64,000 nt of DNA, from positions 2,301,501-2,365,500 of the forward strand of contig NC_087252.1 in the NCBI RefSeq assembly GCF_037042905.1, in the 5' to 3' direction. Source of the DNA: Lytechinus pictus (taxonomy: Eukaryota; Echinodermata; Echinoidea; Temnopleuroida; Toxopneustidae). Position numbers and translations under genes: made by a program. Positions 10,999 through 24,240 of the stretch are shown piece by piece (the stretch's first letter is position 1; the number at the start of each line of letters is the position of its first letter). The notes below the pieces were generated by a model. It saw only the letters and a list, made by a program, of their open reading frames with translations, made no database searches and was not told the DNA's origin.

Positions 10999-13248
10999 AA
11001 TCTCCAAAGCTCTCCTTACTTTAATTAAACTAAAATTATTAATCTGAAGATAGGGTGAACACAGAATAAATTAGAACTTAACACGATGAAGTCCAGATCA
11101 GCACTGACTTTACATTCCAATCTAATCTTCTGGGAAGTTCCGCCAATGTACCCACATTGGATAATCATATAAATCAACCAATCAAATACAAGGAAAATGG
11201 TATGAACTATAAAATGAACTAACCCTATTTAAAAATAAGAACCAATCAGAGAAAATAGAAGGGTGATCATGAGTTTAACTGAATCCTAATGATAATTAAA
11301 CAATAAGACCATGTGGAGTGGAAAGCTAATGGAACACCAGGAAGCATGACTGAGGGGAAACTGAATGAAAGAATGAGATGCAATGAACCTGTGTTGCTAT
11401 GTGAGATGTATAGTGGAGATGGAATGTAAGATGAGATCATGACAATGTATGTGGACTGTGAGGATGGAAAGAAGGATGATATGAGTTGGAATGGAAATAA
11501 ACAAGTTGAATGTAAACAATAAAGTATGGAAAGCCAAATGTAAGAGTACAGATTAAAGAAATAAACCCAGCAAAATTTACTGTTACACCCCCAATGTGTT
11601 TGGCCCACTGGGCAAATTTATTTACAATAAATGAAATGAATAATGCAAATGCTGGCTACATCAATTAGTACGAGCGCTGACATAATTTATTAAAAGTGTC
11701 AATTAGGAGTCTGTATTTGCAGACTAAACTTCAACCTCTTCCAGGTCCAGTATGCCCTTACGTAAGTACTCGAAACAGGCATCCAAAGATTATTGGCATT
11801 AATCAATAAGTAAGATATTGACAATGCGTGCGAGACACTACCTAAAGTAAATATCGATTGTCCAACGGCTTTTCCCATAAGACGTACCAATAATCTAAAG
11901 GTGCATAATTAAGTGGTCATTCACTGCCAATGCATGAGCACTGTCTTAGCTGTATTGCCAACGGGACCTGTGTTGTTATATTCAGTGTACTATTAAGTGG
12001 TTAAGGAAAAAATACTTTAACTCGTATTTCCCCAGTATGTACGCCTGCATGCAACATTAAATTGGTCTCATCCACCAGCACTTATCCGCCTATACCTTGC
12101 AATAAAAAAATTACCTAGCAGAACTTAAACGTTTACCTTCCAACACCAAGTATTACTTGAGGAGAATGTAATAGGGTGTGGAAAAGGCCCAGAAGGAAAG
12201 ACAACAACGACAAATTGGTGAGTTTTTAAATTTTTTTTTAATTTTAGGATGTTTAGATATATATATACTTTTTTTTTAATTCGTCACGTTTGTCCAAAGC
12301 TTCTGCTATTTGATTTGTTTCCTATTACAGGTCCTACATTGTTTAATTCATACTAGATATTTAGCTCAAAAATATATTCTTAACGTCAATCCCGGACTGG
12401 CGTTAGTCGAATAGCAACCAGATACGACATAAACATCTGACGAATATTGGTTTCAAATTTATCGTTTGCATTAATTTCTTATAAACTTGATTACTCCTTC
12501 GTCTGGAAACAGTACAGCCCACCGTCTGGTGCATTGTCGCACTGTAGAGAATTTTCTCGTCAGGTACAATTGAGAATTTGCATATAAAAAAGGCCCAAGT
12601 CCATAGGAGGTCATTTCGAGTAAATCGAAAAAATAATATTTTTTAGATTTGGACAATTAAATTATATTTGGCCAAAAGACTTCACAGAGCATCACAAAAA
12701 TAAGTGTACATTTGTGTACATGTATAAACATTAATATTCACGTTACTTCTGGGCGGGGCCTTTTGTCTGATTGACTTGGGTCGTTTTTAGAATCATATGG
12801 ACTTGGGCCATTCTTACATTCATATACATGGTAGACTTCCATAGTATAGTAGTAGAATTAATGAGAGAGAGTGTGCATTGATATGAATGTAAGAAAAGCA
12901 CAAGTCTTAGACTTGGGCTTGTCTTACACTCATACCAGATTTTTCTGAGATTATCATTTATCATTATCATTATCATTTACACACAAGATGAAATATTGTA
13001 TAAGGATCAACTGACCATATTTAAGTCAATTTCGCCATAGATTGGACTTGGGCCGTTTAAACATTCACATACTCAATTAGATTTGTCCATAAAAGACCGT
13101 TGCGATTTAAATTCTTTTTATACACAAGAAGCTGTTGATAAAATAATCAGCATCAAACTTATTGGAATGTTGCTCTATTATTTTCAGCGTTTTCTATTTA
13201 CCTCAGTCAGTTATGCTTTCCTCACTTTTACTTCAGTGTACTTTATCC
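10999..13248. other. Intergenic; only a diffuse internal repeat seen
   Basis: No gene recognised. Between about 12745 and 13065 the phrase GACTTGGGCC/T plus a CATTCATAT-like tail recurs at least four times at irregular spacing, a degenerate local repeat. The rest is unremarkable AT-rich DNA. Confidence 0.5.
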
Positions 13249-13249
13249 A

Positions 13250-13538
13250 TGTGTGGAGCATTGTGGCCCAGTGGACTCGTCTTCGGACTTTGAAACAGAG
13301 GGTCGTGGGTTCCAATCCCAGCCATGGCGTAATTTTCTTCGGCAAGAAATCTATCCACATTGTGCTGCACTCGACCCAGGTGAGGTAAATGGGTACCTGG
13401 CCGGAATTTATTCCTTATGTAAAAGGCTGCGGGGCTAGATCCAGGGTAGTAATATCCAAGTTAGCACATAGGAACGCATTTGGCAGTGATATGCGCTATA
13501 TAAGCATGTTGGTATTATTATTATTATTATTATACAGA
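13250..13538 (+). repeat. tRNA-derived SINE with (ATT)n tail
   Basis: Head with A-box-like TGGCCCAGTGGA and B-box-like GTGGGTTCCAATCCC. The body contains CTCGACCCAGGTGAGGTAAA and TGGGTACCTGG, shared with the SINEs at 1.8 and 63.3 kb. The 3' end is ATATGCGCTATATAAGCA followed by (ATT)n. Short open frames over this block are repeat-derived. Confidence 0.85.
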
Positions 13539-14265
13539 TCGTGTATGACTGAATTAACTAATTTCCTATTCACACAAGCTGTAATTGGGAATAAATTACC
13601 TATAAATACCGCTCGGCTTTGAAAGAACAAGTCAATCGAAACGTTATCAGTGGATAATGGATATGGTAGTGCAAATAGTAGTAATAATCATAATAATGTT
13701 TATAGTAATTATAATAATGAAAATAGTGATGATTATAATAATGATAATAATACTTATAGTAAGTAATATAATAATAATATTTGGTATTTGCATACTGCAC
13801 ATATCTACCGTGTTACTTTGGTGCTCTAGGCTCTCCTATAGCTCATTAGACTACAAAATTAATTTAGACCCACATCTGCAGTGTATGTACCACAGCTGAT
13901 TCAACTTACCCTCATTCGTTTTTCATTCATTTTGAGTACTTTGTATACAATTAATTTCTTTACTTTTCATGTTTTGTTTACTTCAATTTTGCTATTGATA
14001 ATTTTGCATTATTTCCTTGTTTGGTTGTATTATATTTTCCGGGGGGGGTGTACTCATGTTCATTTTTATTTTGCATTGTTCACGGTCTTGATGAAAAACA
14101 GTTTTTGGCTCAAAACAGAGTTTTAAATCGAACTACCTTACGACATGTACGACGGGCCTGGTTATCATAATGCGAGAGCCATAATTATTGAAGAGAAATG
14201 AACTATTCGACCTCATGTCTTTAATGTATTTAAATTTCTCGCCATACTTATCCAGGTCTTCTACG

Positions 14266-14414
14266 ATGAAATCAGTCCGAAGATTCGCAGGCCTTGTCAC
14301 ATTGGGAGGAATAGCATCTGTGTTGTTACTTCTGAACTTAAAAGATCCGACAACATTCAAACCTATAACGGAGGATAATAGCGAGAAAATTATAACACCT
14401 TCAGCACATCCATT
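14266..14414 (+). CDS. Gal3ST-like gene 1, exon 1 (signal anchor)
   Basis: ATG at 14266 to the donor CCATT/GTAAGT. It encodes MKSVRRFAGLVTLGGIASVL then LLLNL, a short basic cytosolic tail plus membrane anchor, followed by stem residues. It ends with two bases of a split codon (phase 2), as does exon 1 of gene 2. Confidence 0.85.
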
Positions 14415-17400
14415 GTAAGTAACTTGAGAAATCACCATCACAGTGGATATCATGAGGATGACATGCGTAAGAACCTGGGACTTACATAGTAAATAGCTGT
14501 TTAAAATTTAATACAAAGCTGTTTACAATATGGACCATCAGTATTTGTTTAAATAGTTACGATAAGCATGATAAGTGTTTTAAATCTTAAACCGAATAAA
14601 TTAAGCGTAGTTTAATTTGTGAAACAACTCTTGTTAGGTTTAATAGTGAACATCGTTTTAAAAATTTTAAACAGCGTTTTTACTCTGATAATCGAGGCCG
14701 GTCTCAAGGCGACATTGTGTCGTCTTTCGTCTTGGTCTCTATATGTGTAAAGTGTTCAAAGTCTATGGAATAATGCTTTCTCAAGCGACCTTGTGAGTCG
14801 GAAGTACCAGCCTTGACTTGCATGGTCAAAACCCTCTATATGACTTGAGCTTTAGGCTGTCATTGCCATTCAAACAATATCACAGCCATTCCCCTTGTAT
14901 ACGACAAATAAATGGGACATGCTTAAGGATGTGGTATCGGACTGTAACTATTACGTCACAATCTATCAAAAATTATCGATTGACTAATTATGTAAATTGG
15001 AATTCAACTCCTTATGAAATTTCAATATAAACTAATATATTTGTAGCAAACGATGCTTTCATTTTAAAATTGTCACCATAAAACATGTATAAAACATGTA
15101 TTTTGTATTTCTCCAAATCAAATATTAAGTCTCCTCACCACAAAGTCAAAGTAAAAATAAATAATTTATATTTGAACGTTTCAAAGTCAGTAAAATTCCT
15201 TGGAGTTTTACTGGATGATCAACTTTCTTTTCGAGACCATCGCATGAATTTACTTAATAAGATTTCCAAGAATGTTGGTATCATCAGTAAATTACGTTCT
15301 ATTTTACCCGAAAAACAATTATTTATGTTGTACAACTCACTTGTACTTCCTTTTATCTATTATTGTAATATTACTTGGGGAAACATAGGAAAAAATCAAT
15401 TAGAACCCTTTCATAAATTGCAGAAAAAAGCCTTACGTATCTGTACTAAATATTCCTATTATGCATCATCTGCCCCCCTCTTTTTTGAATTAAAAACACT
15501 AAATATTTATCATATTTATGAATTTAAAGTTGCAGTTTTGATGTATTATATTAAACAGGAAATGGCACCTGTAAACATAATGATTTTTTTAAATTATAAT
15601 AATGATTTTCACCAGTATAATACTCGTTCAGCTTCTCATTTTCATCTTCCACTGACCTCTAATAATCAAATTCATAATTCTTTTAAACATGCAGGACCTA
15701 GAATTTATAACAATTTAGATCCTATAATTCGTTCTTGTTCAACTGCCTCCTCATTTAAAATTTTACTTAAAAGACAATTAATTAGTGGTTATTCATCTTG
15801 ATTCCCTTTCCCTTTTCTAAACATACATGTGTACCCTCCTCCCCCCTCTCTCCTCTCTCTTTCTCTCTCTCTCCTTTGTTTGAGTGCAATGGGTCATGGA
15901 TGTGTGTTGGGTGTGGGTGATTCTGTGTTTGATGTATGAATATATAATGATTACGTTATGATTATTTGAATACCTGTAAAGGGGCAACTGCCTAACAAGA
16001 TTTTAATATTTTTGGTTGCCTCTTACCATATGTTGATTTTTCTTTTACATGAATGTATAAATTATATTTATTTGTTGTATATTAATTTTTTTTTGTATGT
16101 TTTGTCACATTTATGCATTTATATACATGTATTATGTTATTTTACATTGTATTTAAATATTTTTATATGGTTAATAAATGAATTGAATTGAATTGATGTC
16201 ATGGTAAATACAGATGGGGTTCGTTTCTTTAGATCTTGCTCGGTGAGAATTTTTTTTTTAATGAAATCTAATTTGAAAAAAAAAAAACAGAGTGAAGATT
16301 ACCAACTAAGAAAAGCACGCATGTGACAGTAAATTATCACTGCTTGAAACATAGGTCCGATATCTAGCTGAAATGCCATGAATGTGTTGTACATTTCTGA
16401 GAAATTAAACAACTTCTACCATTCTACGCCCCCCCCCCCCCGGGGGACCATGTTGACAAATATCAAACATGAAATATCTTTAGATTTACCCAAAATATAA
16501 TGGGGTTTTATTTTATTTTTTTTCTCCCTACAGTCGGATCGCACCAGGTTCTCTTCGACACCTTGCCAACGCCACAGCGAGCCAGGCCCATTCGGGTAAA
16601 GATGAAACCGGAACCTCTACTGAAAAAATAACACATTCCGACTCACCATCTAGTACGAACACGAGCAACGAACATGGGATCGTCGATAGATTTTTAAAAG
16701 ACCAACAGATCATTGGAAAAGACCCACATGGTGGGATGACGATCTCGGACACCCCGAGTCCCTCTTTGGGTAGACATGGGGACAACTCAAGTGGACCGGA
16801 AATGCGTGATGAAACTAAATGCATCCCTCGAAAGAACATGATGTACCTTAAAACTCACAAGACCGGGAGCTCTACATTACAGAATATCATTTATCGCTAT
16901 GGTGATGATCATGGGCTGACGTTTGCCCTTCCAAAAACAGGTGTATACCTTGGGACGCCCTCATTGTTCAAAAGGACATTTCCCATCCCGTCACCAACAG
17001 GAAAATACAACATGCTTGCTAATCATGCAAGATATAATCGTCACGGTGAGTATACCGTAAGGAGATATTGTAACCGCGACGCAGAACAAATTCAAGAACA
17101 TAAAAAATACGTGATCAAATACCCTTCGTGACAATGAACAACCAAGAAGTCTTTGTCGAGTACTGGGGAATCAAAATGGCAGTTTCGTTCTGAACTCTGG
17201 ACAAACGACAGAATTATTTGCGATTTTTCGTCAGATCAGAAACCTAGATTGAACTGCTGTTTCGGTTCGTTCTGCGTGGTGGTGCAAACAAATCCGCTAT
17301 TCAAGCAAACACAAAAAGTTATCAAAACGTTCTATTACCAAATAAACGTTCATAAGACGCTTAGACAACGTTTAAAACGCTTTGTGTTTGCTCTGTGATT

Positions 17401-18433
17401 AATTCATTTCAATGTATTTCCAATTTCTTTAACAAATGCGCATGCTAATTTTACCTTCTCTAGTGCTGAGTAGCTCCTATTTTAAATTGTATCTACATGT
17501 ATATTTTCAGAACTGCTTCTACAACTGCTGCTGCTGAAGTTTCTGACGTCAATAATGAAATTAAAACCTCGACTCGTAGCATTGAATAAAAGATTTGGCA
17601 GTGTATTCTAGAAGATAAGACAAAGTAGCCCTTATTTTTTTTAACATATTTCTTGAACTTTTATTCATATCTTATTATTCCCCTCTTTCACCATAGAAAT
17701 GGCGAAAATCATGTACAAGAACGCAGCGTATGTGACCATAATCCGGCATCCCTCAACTCAGTTTGAAAGTATGTATTCCTACTATGGATTTAAAGGTACC
17801 TTCAAGGTGGACCTTGAAGGGTTTGCGGACAAACCACAGAATTATTTTCGAAGACAGAGTACTACTCCTTCACATAGTGCCCTTAACCCAACGCTTTATG
17901 ACCTAGGAATGTCCAAACTGCAGATGAACAATGATGGCGCTATTCGGAATAAAATCACTACTTTGGGGAATGATTTCGATTTAGTCCTAGTTGCAGAGCA
18001 TCTTTTAGAATCGTTAGTTCTCTTAAAGGAGTTAATGTGCTGGGATTTGAGCGATGTGACGTTTTTCTCAGCCAATGCAAGAACGAAATCAGAAGTGGAC
18101 AAAATGTCCAAGAGAACGTTTGAACAACTTTACAAATGGAACCACGGTGATGCCCTTCTGTATGAACATTTTAACCAAACGCTTTGGACGAAGATAAAGG
18201 CATACGGTCAGGAAAGAATGGACAGAGACGTCAGGACGTTAGATAAAATGAACAAAGCACTAAAAGAAAAATGTCTTGATGGGACCAAAGCTGAAATGAG
18301 TGTCTCTGCATTAGTTAGCCGTTATGTTGTACGCCTAAGTATGAAGGATAACATTGAGTGCGTTAGAATGATCCGACCGGCCATTCAGTATCTAGAGTCA
18401 CTAAAAAAGAAACAAAGGATACCGGCTGGGTGA
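14266..18433 (+). CDS. Galactose-3-O-sulfotransferase-like gene 1, intact
   Basis: Three exons, 14266-14414, 16534-17045 and 17697-18433, join in phases 2 and 1 to give 465 codons, the usual size for animal Gal3ST enzymes. These are Golgi type II membrane proteins that transfer sulfate from PAPS to the 3-OH of galactose on glycolipids or glycans (family knowledge). Visible features are an N-terminal signal anchor (about residues 5-24), the 5'-phosphosulfate loop LKTHKTGSSTLQNI in exon 2, NMLANHARYNR, and in exon 3 the 3'-phosphate motif IIRHPSTQFESMYSYY and the family signatures DFDLVLVAEHLLESLVLL and HGDALLYEHFNQTLW. I chose the ATG at 14266 because it directly precedes the basic residues and hydrophobic anchor and matches the start of gene 2. 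Acceptor substrate cannot be told from sequence. A LINE sits in intron 1. Confidence 0.92.
15030..16196 (+). mobile_element. 5'-truncated LINE, C-terminal RT region, in intron 1
   Basis: An open frame (about 15085-15801) encodes the RT thumb and C-terminal region of a CR1/L2/Rex-like non-LTR element: KSVKFLGVLLDDQLSFRDH, then NKISKNVGIISKLRS, LYNSLVLPFIYYCNITWG and HKLQKKALRI. The catalytic domain and endonuclease are missing. The 3' end has AATAAATG followed by a short (ATTGA)n tail near 16176-16196, typical of such elements. It lies in the sense direction in Gal3ST intron 1. The 5' boundary is approximate. Confidence 0.8.
16534..17045 (+). CDS. Gal3ST-like gene 1, exon 2 (PAPS 5'-phosphosulfate loop)
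   Basis: Acceptor CCCTACAG/TCGGATCG, donor CACG/GTGAGT. It encodes a variable, Ser/Thr-rich stem and then MMYLKTHKTGSSTLQNIIYR, the PAPS-binding loop, ending at NHARYNRH. In phase 2, out phase 1, exactly as in gene 2. Confidence 0.9.
17697..18433 (+). CDS. Gal3ST-like gene 1, exon 3 (catalytic C-terminal half)
   Basis: Acceptor TTCACCATAG/AA followed by MAKIMYKNAAYVTIIRHPST; stop TGA at 18431-18433. It carries the 3'-phosphate-binding RHPSTQFES motif and the LVAEHLLESLVLLKELMCW block. The internal ATG two bases after the acceptor is not the gene start. It is the longest exon. Confidence 0.92.
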
Positions 18434-20381
18434 GACATTGGTTATGACCAGCAACCCCAAAACCACCAATGAGTAGCCCTAAATGAATCTAAGATTCTTA
18501 ATGAGCTTGGAGATGCACCTCACAGGCTTTAAAAATATATATAACTTGTCTTAATTGATCAGTAATATCCCAACGAATTTTTTATACAATGCTCAAGAAC
18601 TCCAACATGGTCTTAAAAAAGCGAGGTTTTAATTTCTAGGTGGCACGCATGAGGTTTGCACACTGAGTAATTTCTATGAAACTTCCAATTTGTCCTCAAA
18701 AATTGTGTAAAAGCAAGTCTTTGATCTTATCTTTTATTTCAAACTTCAACTAAAGAAGAGGAATTTATCATTCCGTCAGCTTACTTTTTGATCATGTTAA
18801 TAATTGCTTCCTGAAACGCGAAGTACTGTTTGGATATTGAGCGAAAAACCTTCCCTGGCGACTAATTGTTGCTTTGTTGGGTGGCTGGTCAGATATTGCC
18901 TAAATGTGCCGTTTTTATTATCCTTCACACGAAAATAAATTTTAAATTTTCAGATATAGAATTATTTGTGTTTTCTAATATTTTATGTGTCTCAATAGTT
19001 CATTCATTTTGGGGGGTAATTTTCCTTTTAAGGATAGTTGACAAGGAGATAAAAGAGACAAAGAGGTAATGTATTGCAGTTCCAACAATAAAAAACATGT
19101 TTTTTCTTGGAATGGTCCAAAGTGGACCTAACCCCTTTTGCAACTAAACTCTTCATATACATAATTTATGTACTAATACTTAATATGTATCTTCGTCCGG
19201 AGGGGGGTGGGGCTTCTCCCGCAACGTTCTCCAGAAACAATATCCAGTCCAACTGTTATGAGATTAAACAAATGTTACATTTCATTTGTCACAGTCTGGC
19301 AGGGTCCGATGTACAATCGAGATTTAGGCAAATTGTTTTAATATACGCTCTAATATGATGACAGCAGGTGCTTTGATATCAAAACTTTTATGCAGCGGTT
19401 GTTGTTCCCACAGACCGCGAATTAAACTGCGTAAAAGCAGCTTATATAAACATAATAACAAATAAAGAAAGGGATAAAAGAAAAGAATAAAGGAAGGAGA
19501 AATCAAAAAGCTAACAAATATGTAAGCAACTATTAATTATTTTTAATACATGTGGCAATACTGACTGGTTGGCGCAAAAACAAGGGTAGAAGAGGCTGTT
19601 TTAAATATTAGGGTCTTCATTATACAAGGCATTGAAGGTATGATATTAAGAGATTAATAAACATGGTTAATACATACTCCTAATCTTTATTAGATCCATC
19701 ATTCAAATCAAAATATAAAAATAAAAAATAGATTTTCCAAAATAAATTTAAACAAATTGACCTATTATTGAACTTTATTATTCATTCAGTTAAAAAATAC
19801 ATTATCCAGGAAAATATTACATAAATTATAATTAAACATTGATTGCAGGTGAGCAGAATACTAAATAAAAACATTATAGAATATGATATTTCAATGAGTT
19901 TGCAACTAAGAAACAGAATAAAAGAAAATAAACAATCAAGACCTAACAATCCTGATCGATTTCAAATAAGCCAGTTCACGGTTAGCTCATGATCATCTTT
20001 TCTCAAATAACCTTTGTGATTTTTCATTAGGATAAGCACTATCATTTTCAAAAGTAGGTGTTGCGTAAGGCATTGTATAGACCAGGTGACTAGAATAGTA
20101 CATCAGGGATAAAGTTTGGAAATCTGTTTTATTGTCTGCCTTTGACACATTTGACTATTGTTTAGGCTACTGTCAAATAACAGTGATTATGAATGCTCTA
20201 TTTATTACTCTTCAGCTTGGATGTGATAAAATGAATATTTTGAAAGCAATACATGAATAATCATCAAATCACAAATGCCTATGTCAGTGAATTTGAAAGC
20301 AGCATTCATGGTTTATCTCAAATGACCCTTTTCTGCTCGTGCGCAGTTTACAATCGTAAACAGGCTTATTAGGTAGGACTA
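18434..20381. other. Intergenic with a fragment of the GGACCTAACCCC repeat
   Basis: Downstream of Gal3ST gene 1. Positions about 19095-19160 contain a short piece of the repeat family seen at 8.7-9.3 and 34.7-35.4 kb. Otherwise AT-rich DNA with no coding or RNA signature recognised. Confidence 0.5.
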
Positions 20382-20544
20382 ATACCATGGTCACATTTAC
20401 TCTACGGCGGCCGTACGGCGAGTCGAAAACAGCCGTTTTATTCATTTTTGTACAAACCACCTCTATGTAGCTCGTACATAAAATGTGAAACGGCTGTTTT
20501 TGACTCGCCGTACGGCCGCCGTAGAGCAAATGTGACCAAGGTAT
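20382..20544. mobile_element. 163-bp hairpin MITE
   Basis: Near-perfect inverted ends of about 55 bp: left ATACCATGGTCACATTT...CTACGGCGGCCGTACGGCGA and its complement at the right, ending AAATGTGACCAAGGTAT. The GC-rich palindromic core (CGGCGGCCGTACGG) stands out from AT-rich flanks. Related copies lie at 35.41-35.66 kb. Confidence 0.85.
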
Positions 20545-22254
20545 AAGAGTCGAACTTAAATGTCCAGTTTCGTGCTGCATAAAAGGCCTTGCCGCATTGG
20601 TCAAATCGTGCAAAGAGGACGCGCTACTGCAGGTATATCATGGAGATAAAATTATATTTTACGAGAGGATGTACTCCTTCCAAATATGAACGATATGAAA
20701 CGCACAGCCTCCATCATCTTGAAGAGGGCAAATGGAAAAAAAAAAAAACATTGATCAATAATATGACTTTACATGATAATATCAGATTTTCACTGTTTTG
20801 CAATATATCTTTTTTTTAATTCAATGCTATATGCAGCGTGAAAATCACAAGCCCGAGCATCAAGGTATGTTCTTTGATAAAATGCGTACAGTTTCTTAAA
20901 TGAGATGGACTGAACCTCCAAAATAAGGGGGGGGGCGATAAGTGTAGAATAGATCCAATATGAGCATACTGTCTATGAGGGGAAAATCTTCTTTATATTA
21001 GGGAAAAGCATAAATGTGTGTAAAATATCTCTTACCAACCGAACAAAAATACATAGGCCAATTGCAAGCAAGATCCTTTTTGAATTGCCTTAAATTCGCA
21101 TTACAACCAATTTTTGATGCTTTAAGACAACATTAGGCAGAATATGAGAATTCATGACATTTTAACAGGGTCAATAGTGTTAATACAAAGCATCTGTATG
21201 GTGTAAATTCAAAAGCTTGTGCGTTACATATAATACGTGCGCGTCAGCAATGAGCATGACTCTAACCCACACTTAAGTCTTTGTGAAACACCTTTGTCAA
21301 AACGAACAGGATTTTTTTTTTTTTTTTTTTATTCAGACACGTGTACACGCAAGCCTCAATTATGCACAATTAGTCCAGTCAATATAGGGTTTGACCCACC
21401 ACTAATTGCAACACTGGATATTCTACTGCAATGCTCTCCAGGAAGGTCCCCTTAACAACATACTAAAAGTCCCAAAATATCCAAGCAGTGGAAATTTATG
21501 AAATTTGCATATTATGCAAATTAGCCATAAAAAGTTTTTAAAAAATAAGGAAAATAGTTCAAAAATTACAAATTAAGTGTCCGAAACAATTTTATTTTAG
21601 CGAAAATTAATGATAAATAACTTTAATAAATGTTTTAATCAAAAGTGCAAAAAAATCTACCTCATTTGCATAATATGCAAATAAGCATCCTCATATGGAA
21701 AAAAAATCAAGATATTGTGATTTTTCTCTCATTGACTGCTTGAAAATTTCATTAATGTTGAAATTTACATGCTGCTATCACTAAGGACGTTGAATACATT
21801 TATATTAAGCTTAGTGTCTGTAGTGTCATTTGCATATTATGCAAATAAGTATCTAACATGTAATAAAATATTCAAGAAAACACACTGGTGATACATTCCT
21901 AAAAGATTGCAAGTAGATTATCTATTGAAATTGGAATATGGCAATGCCTTACAGGAAGTTAACACCATATTAAAAGTCATTAAATAGACAAGCATAGGAA
22001 AATCACAAAATTAGCATTTTATGCAAATTAGCCATAATAAGTTGCAAATGAGGAAATAACCAAAAATTTGGAAATCAAGTGCGGAAAACAATATAAATTG
22101 AACGGAAGCTCATGATAAGCTTTACAAATTTATTAATTCTTCAAATAAAAAAAATGTGAATAAATCTGCATCATTTGCATATATATGAGCATCCTTCAAT
22201 GAAAAAAAACCCAGAAATTTTGATTTTTCTCACACAAATAGATAAACCCCCATT

Positions 22255-22620
22255 CCACGGGGAGAAAGACCTCCGAAAGACTGCTGTAAGACCATAAAAC
22301 TTGCTTGATCTTTCAAGGGTCTTTCAACGAACTTTCAAAGATCTCCGAGGTCTTCCACGATTCCTAATAGATCTTTCAATGGTCTTTGTGGTCCTCGCAA
22401 GTCCCAAAACTTTTTGAAACGGTTCAAAACAGTCTTTCAGTGGTCTTACAGGAAAATTGTCTTTTGATTGTCTTTCAGTGGTCTTTCGATGAACTTTCAA
22501 GTTCATATTAGTCTTTCTATTATTTTTCGGCAGTCTCTCGAGATTTTTTCGGAGATTAAAGACTCATGAGAGATCATTGAAAGATCATCGAAAGATAATT
22601 GAAAGACCAGGCAAAGTCTA
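22255..22620. repeat. Degenerate GGTCTTTCAA/GATCTTTC simple repeat
   Basis: Repeated words such as AGGGTCTTTCAA, GGTCTTTCAGTGGTCTTT and their complements (GAAAGATCATCGAAAGAT) fill this block, so it can pair with itself. It lies inside the 3.7-kb foldback element next to the left arm. Confidence 0.6.
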
Positions 22621-23984
22621 TGGAAAGAATTCTGAAAGATCACTTGATGCATAAACGTCTCTTTCTCTTTGCGTTTCTTGCTAGTATAGTCCACGCTGGC
22701 ATGCTCCTTGATTGCCAAGTGATCAGCACAAGATGTCACACCCAGTACAAATAAAAGCTCGTTAGCTTCGAATATTTGGTCCTTGTAGCACACCACTTGT
22801 CTTGGTGGTGAATACGAGTACTTGCTTGGATCACGAGATCTCTGGGCATGGTTTTATAAGTACCAATGAGCATTTGCCCATATGAGCGACATGAAAGCCA
22901 TTCATAAAATCATGATAAAGGCTTAAATTGTATATAGAATATTTCTCAGATACAGGAATCATGATTAGACGTTCTTGCTGAATCCAGTTGCTGCTTCAGG
23001 ATGAAGCATCCATTTTCTGTTCTTTCCTCTTTGATGAATCTCCTAAGGATGACAACTATCTCAAAATATTGTAGCTATAGTTTATAAGCAAATCGTATGC
23101 AAATAAATAAATTTCCTGATATTTATGGCAAATGAAAATTCCTCAGTGAGACATTAAACAACCAAGTAGACGTTAACAGATGAAGGACTAAGCCAGATTA
23201 TTGCCTTTCCAACAAGAGGACACAACATAACGGAACACCCTTAACATCACGATCAAATACCATACAACAATGATTAAACAGTGTGTACCCATTCCAGGAT
23301 TTGTTTGCCACTTTGTGTTACTCATTGGTGTACTGTGAGGGTATACAGAGGAATAAACCTTTCAGAAATTATGGTACGACTAGGGTGTTCGTCTGGAGGA
23401 ATGCTGACTTTCATAGTGTCATGCAGATGTACTTTGGACAATCATACAACTCTCTGTACTGAAATCCGACAAGTCGAGCATAGGAGATTGAATACCAAGA
23501 GGACTTTGACAAGAACCAAACCATTACCCATGTCTTCTTCCGACACAAGTTCCCTCAATGAGGCACTGGACATAAGTTGTGTCGGAAGAAAAGTTTTATA
23601 GGAAGGCTTGCGCATATCAGAGCTCCAAAAGCATAAGTAAGGTGAAGCTCAGAATTGATACAATGCATTAAAGAGGATCATAAAATGGTTTGTAGACAAG
23701 CCTATAATACATAATTTGTTGACTGGATTGACAATGATCCAGGCTGTAACAATTAGCATGTTGGGAGCCCTCAATATAATGTGCTATGACTACATTGGAA
23801 TAGTATTATTAAAGGAAGGCAATAGATTTTTTTTTTGTCTTCATGGTCTTAGTATTTACCACTTATCATGACGATGATGATGATGCTAGCTGGTCTACAA
23901 GTCCTGGGACCCAGTCCTGACCCAGAAATGGCTAGATAACAAATTGTTTAGTCAAGCAGGTGTAGCCAAACTACTGAAGAAATT

Positions 23985-24240
23985 GTTAAAGAAAACAACC
24001 TGCATGAAGCTACTAGGTCAGATGGAATCTCTGCTACACTTCTTAATGAGACTACTCATCAGATCTTACCTGCCATAAGTTTGCTTTTCCTGGGCCCCCT
24101 CGTTAAACGGTGAAATTTCAAGAAAGTCTTTGTCGTTCCCATCCATACAAGAAAGGGTTGTCAACTCTTAAAAACTACACACCAATTCAAATACTGTGCT
24201 TTGTTCTTGCCAATCCCATCATCTTGTCAGACTAAGAACA
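23985..24240 (+). pseudogene. Reverse-transcriptase fragment of a LINE
   Basis: Reads EATRSDGISATLLNETTHQI, then LPAISLLF and, after a stop, FKKVFVVPIH, the RT block usually written as KA-G-DGI-A-LL-E, with a nearby stop (TGA about 24112). Heavily degraded; it lies in the interior of the foldback element, perhaps a nested insertion. Confidence 0.6.
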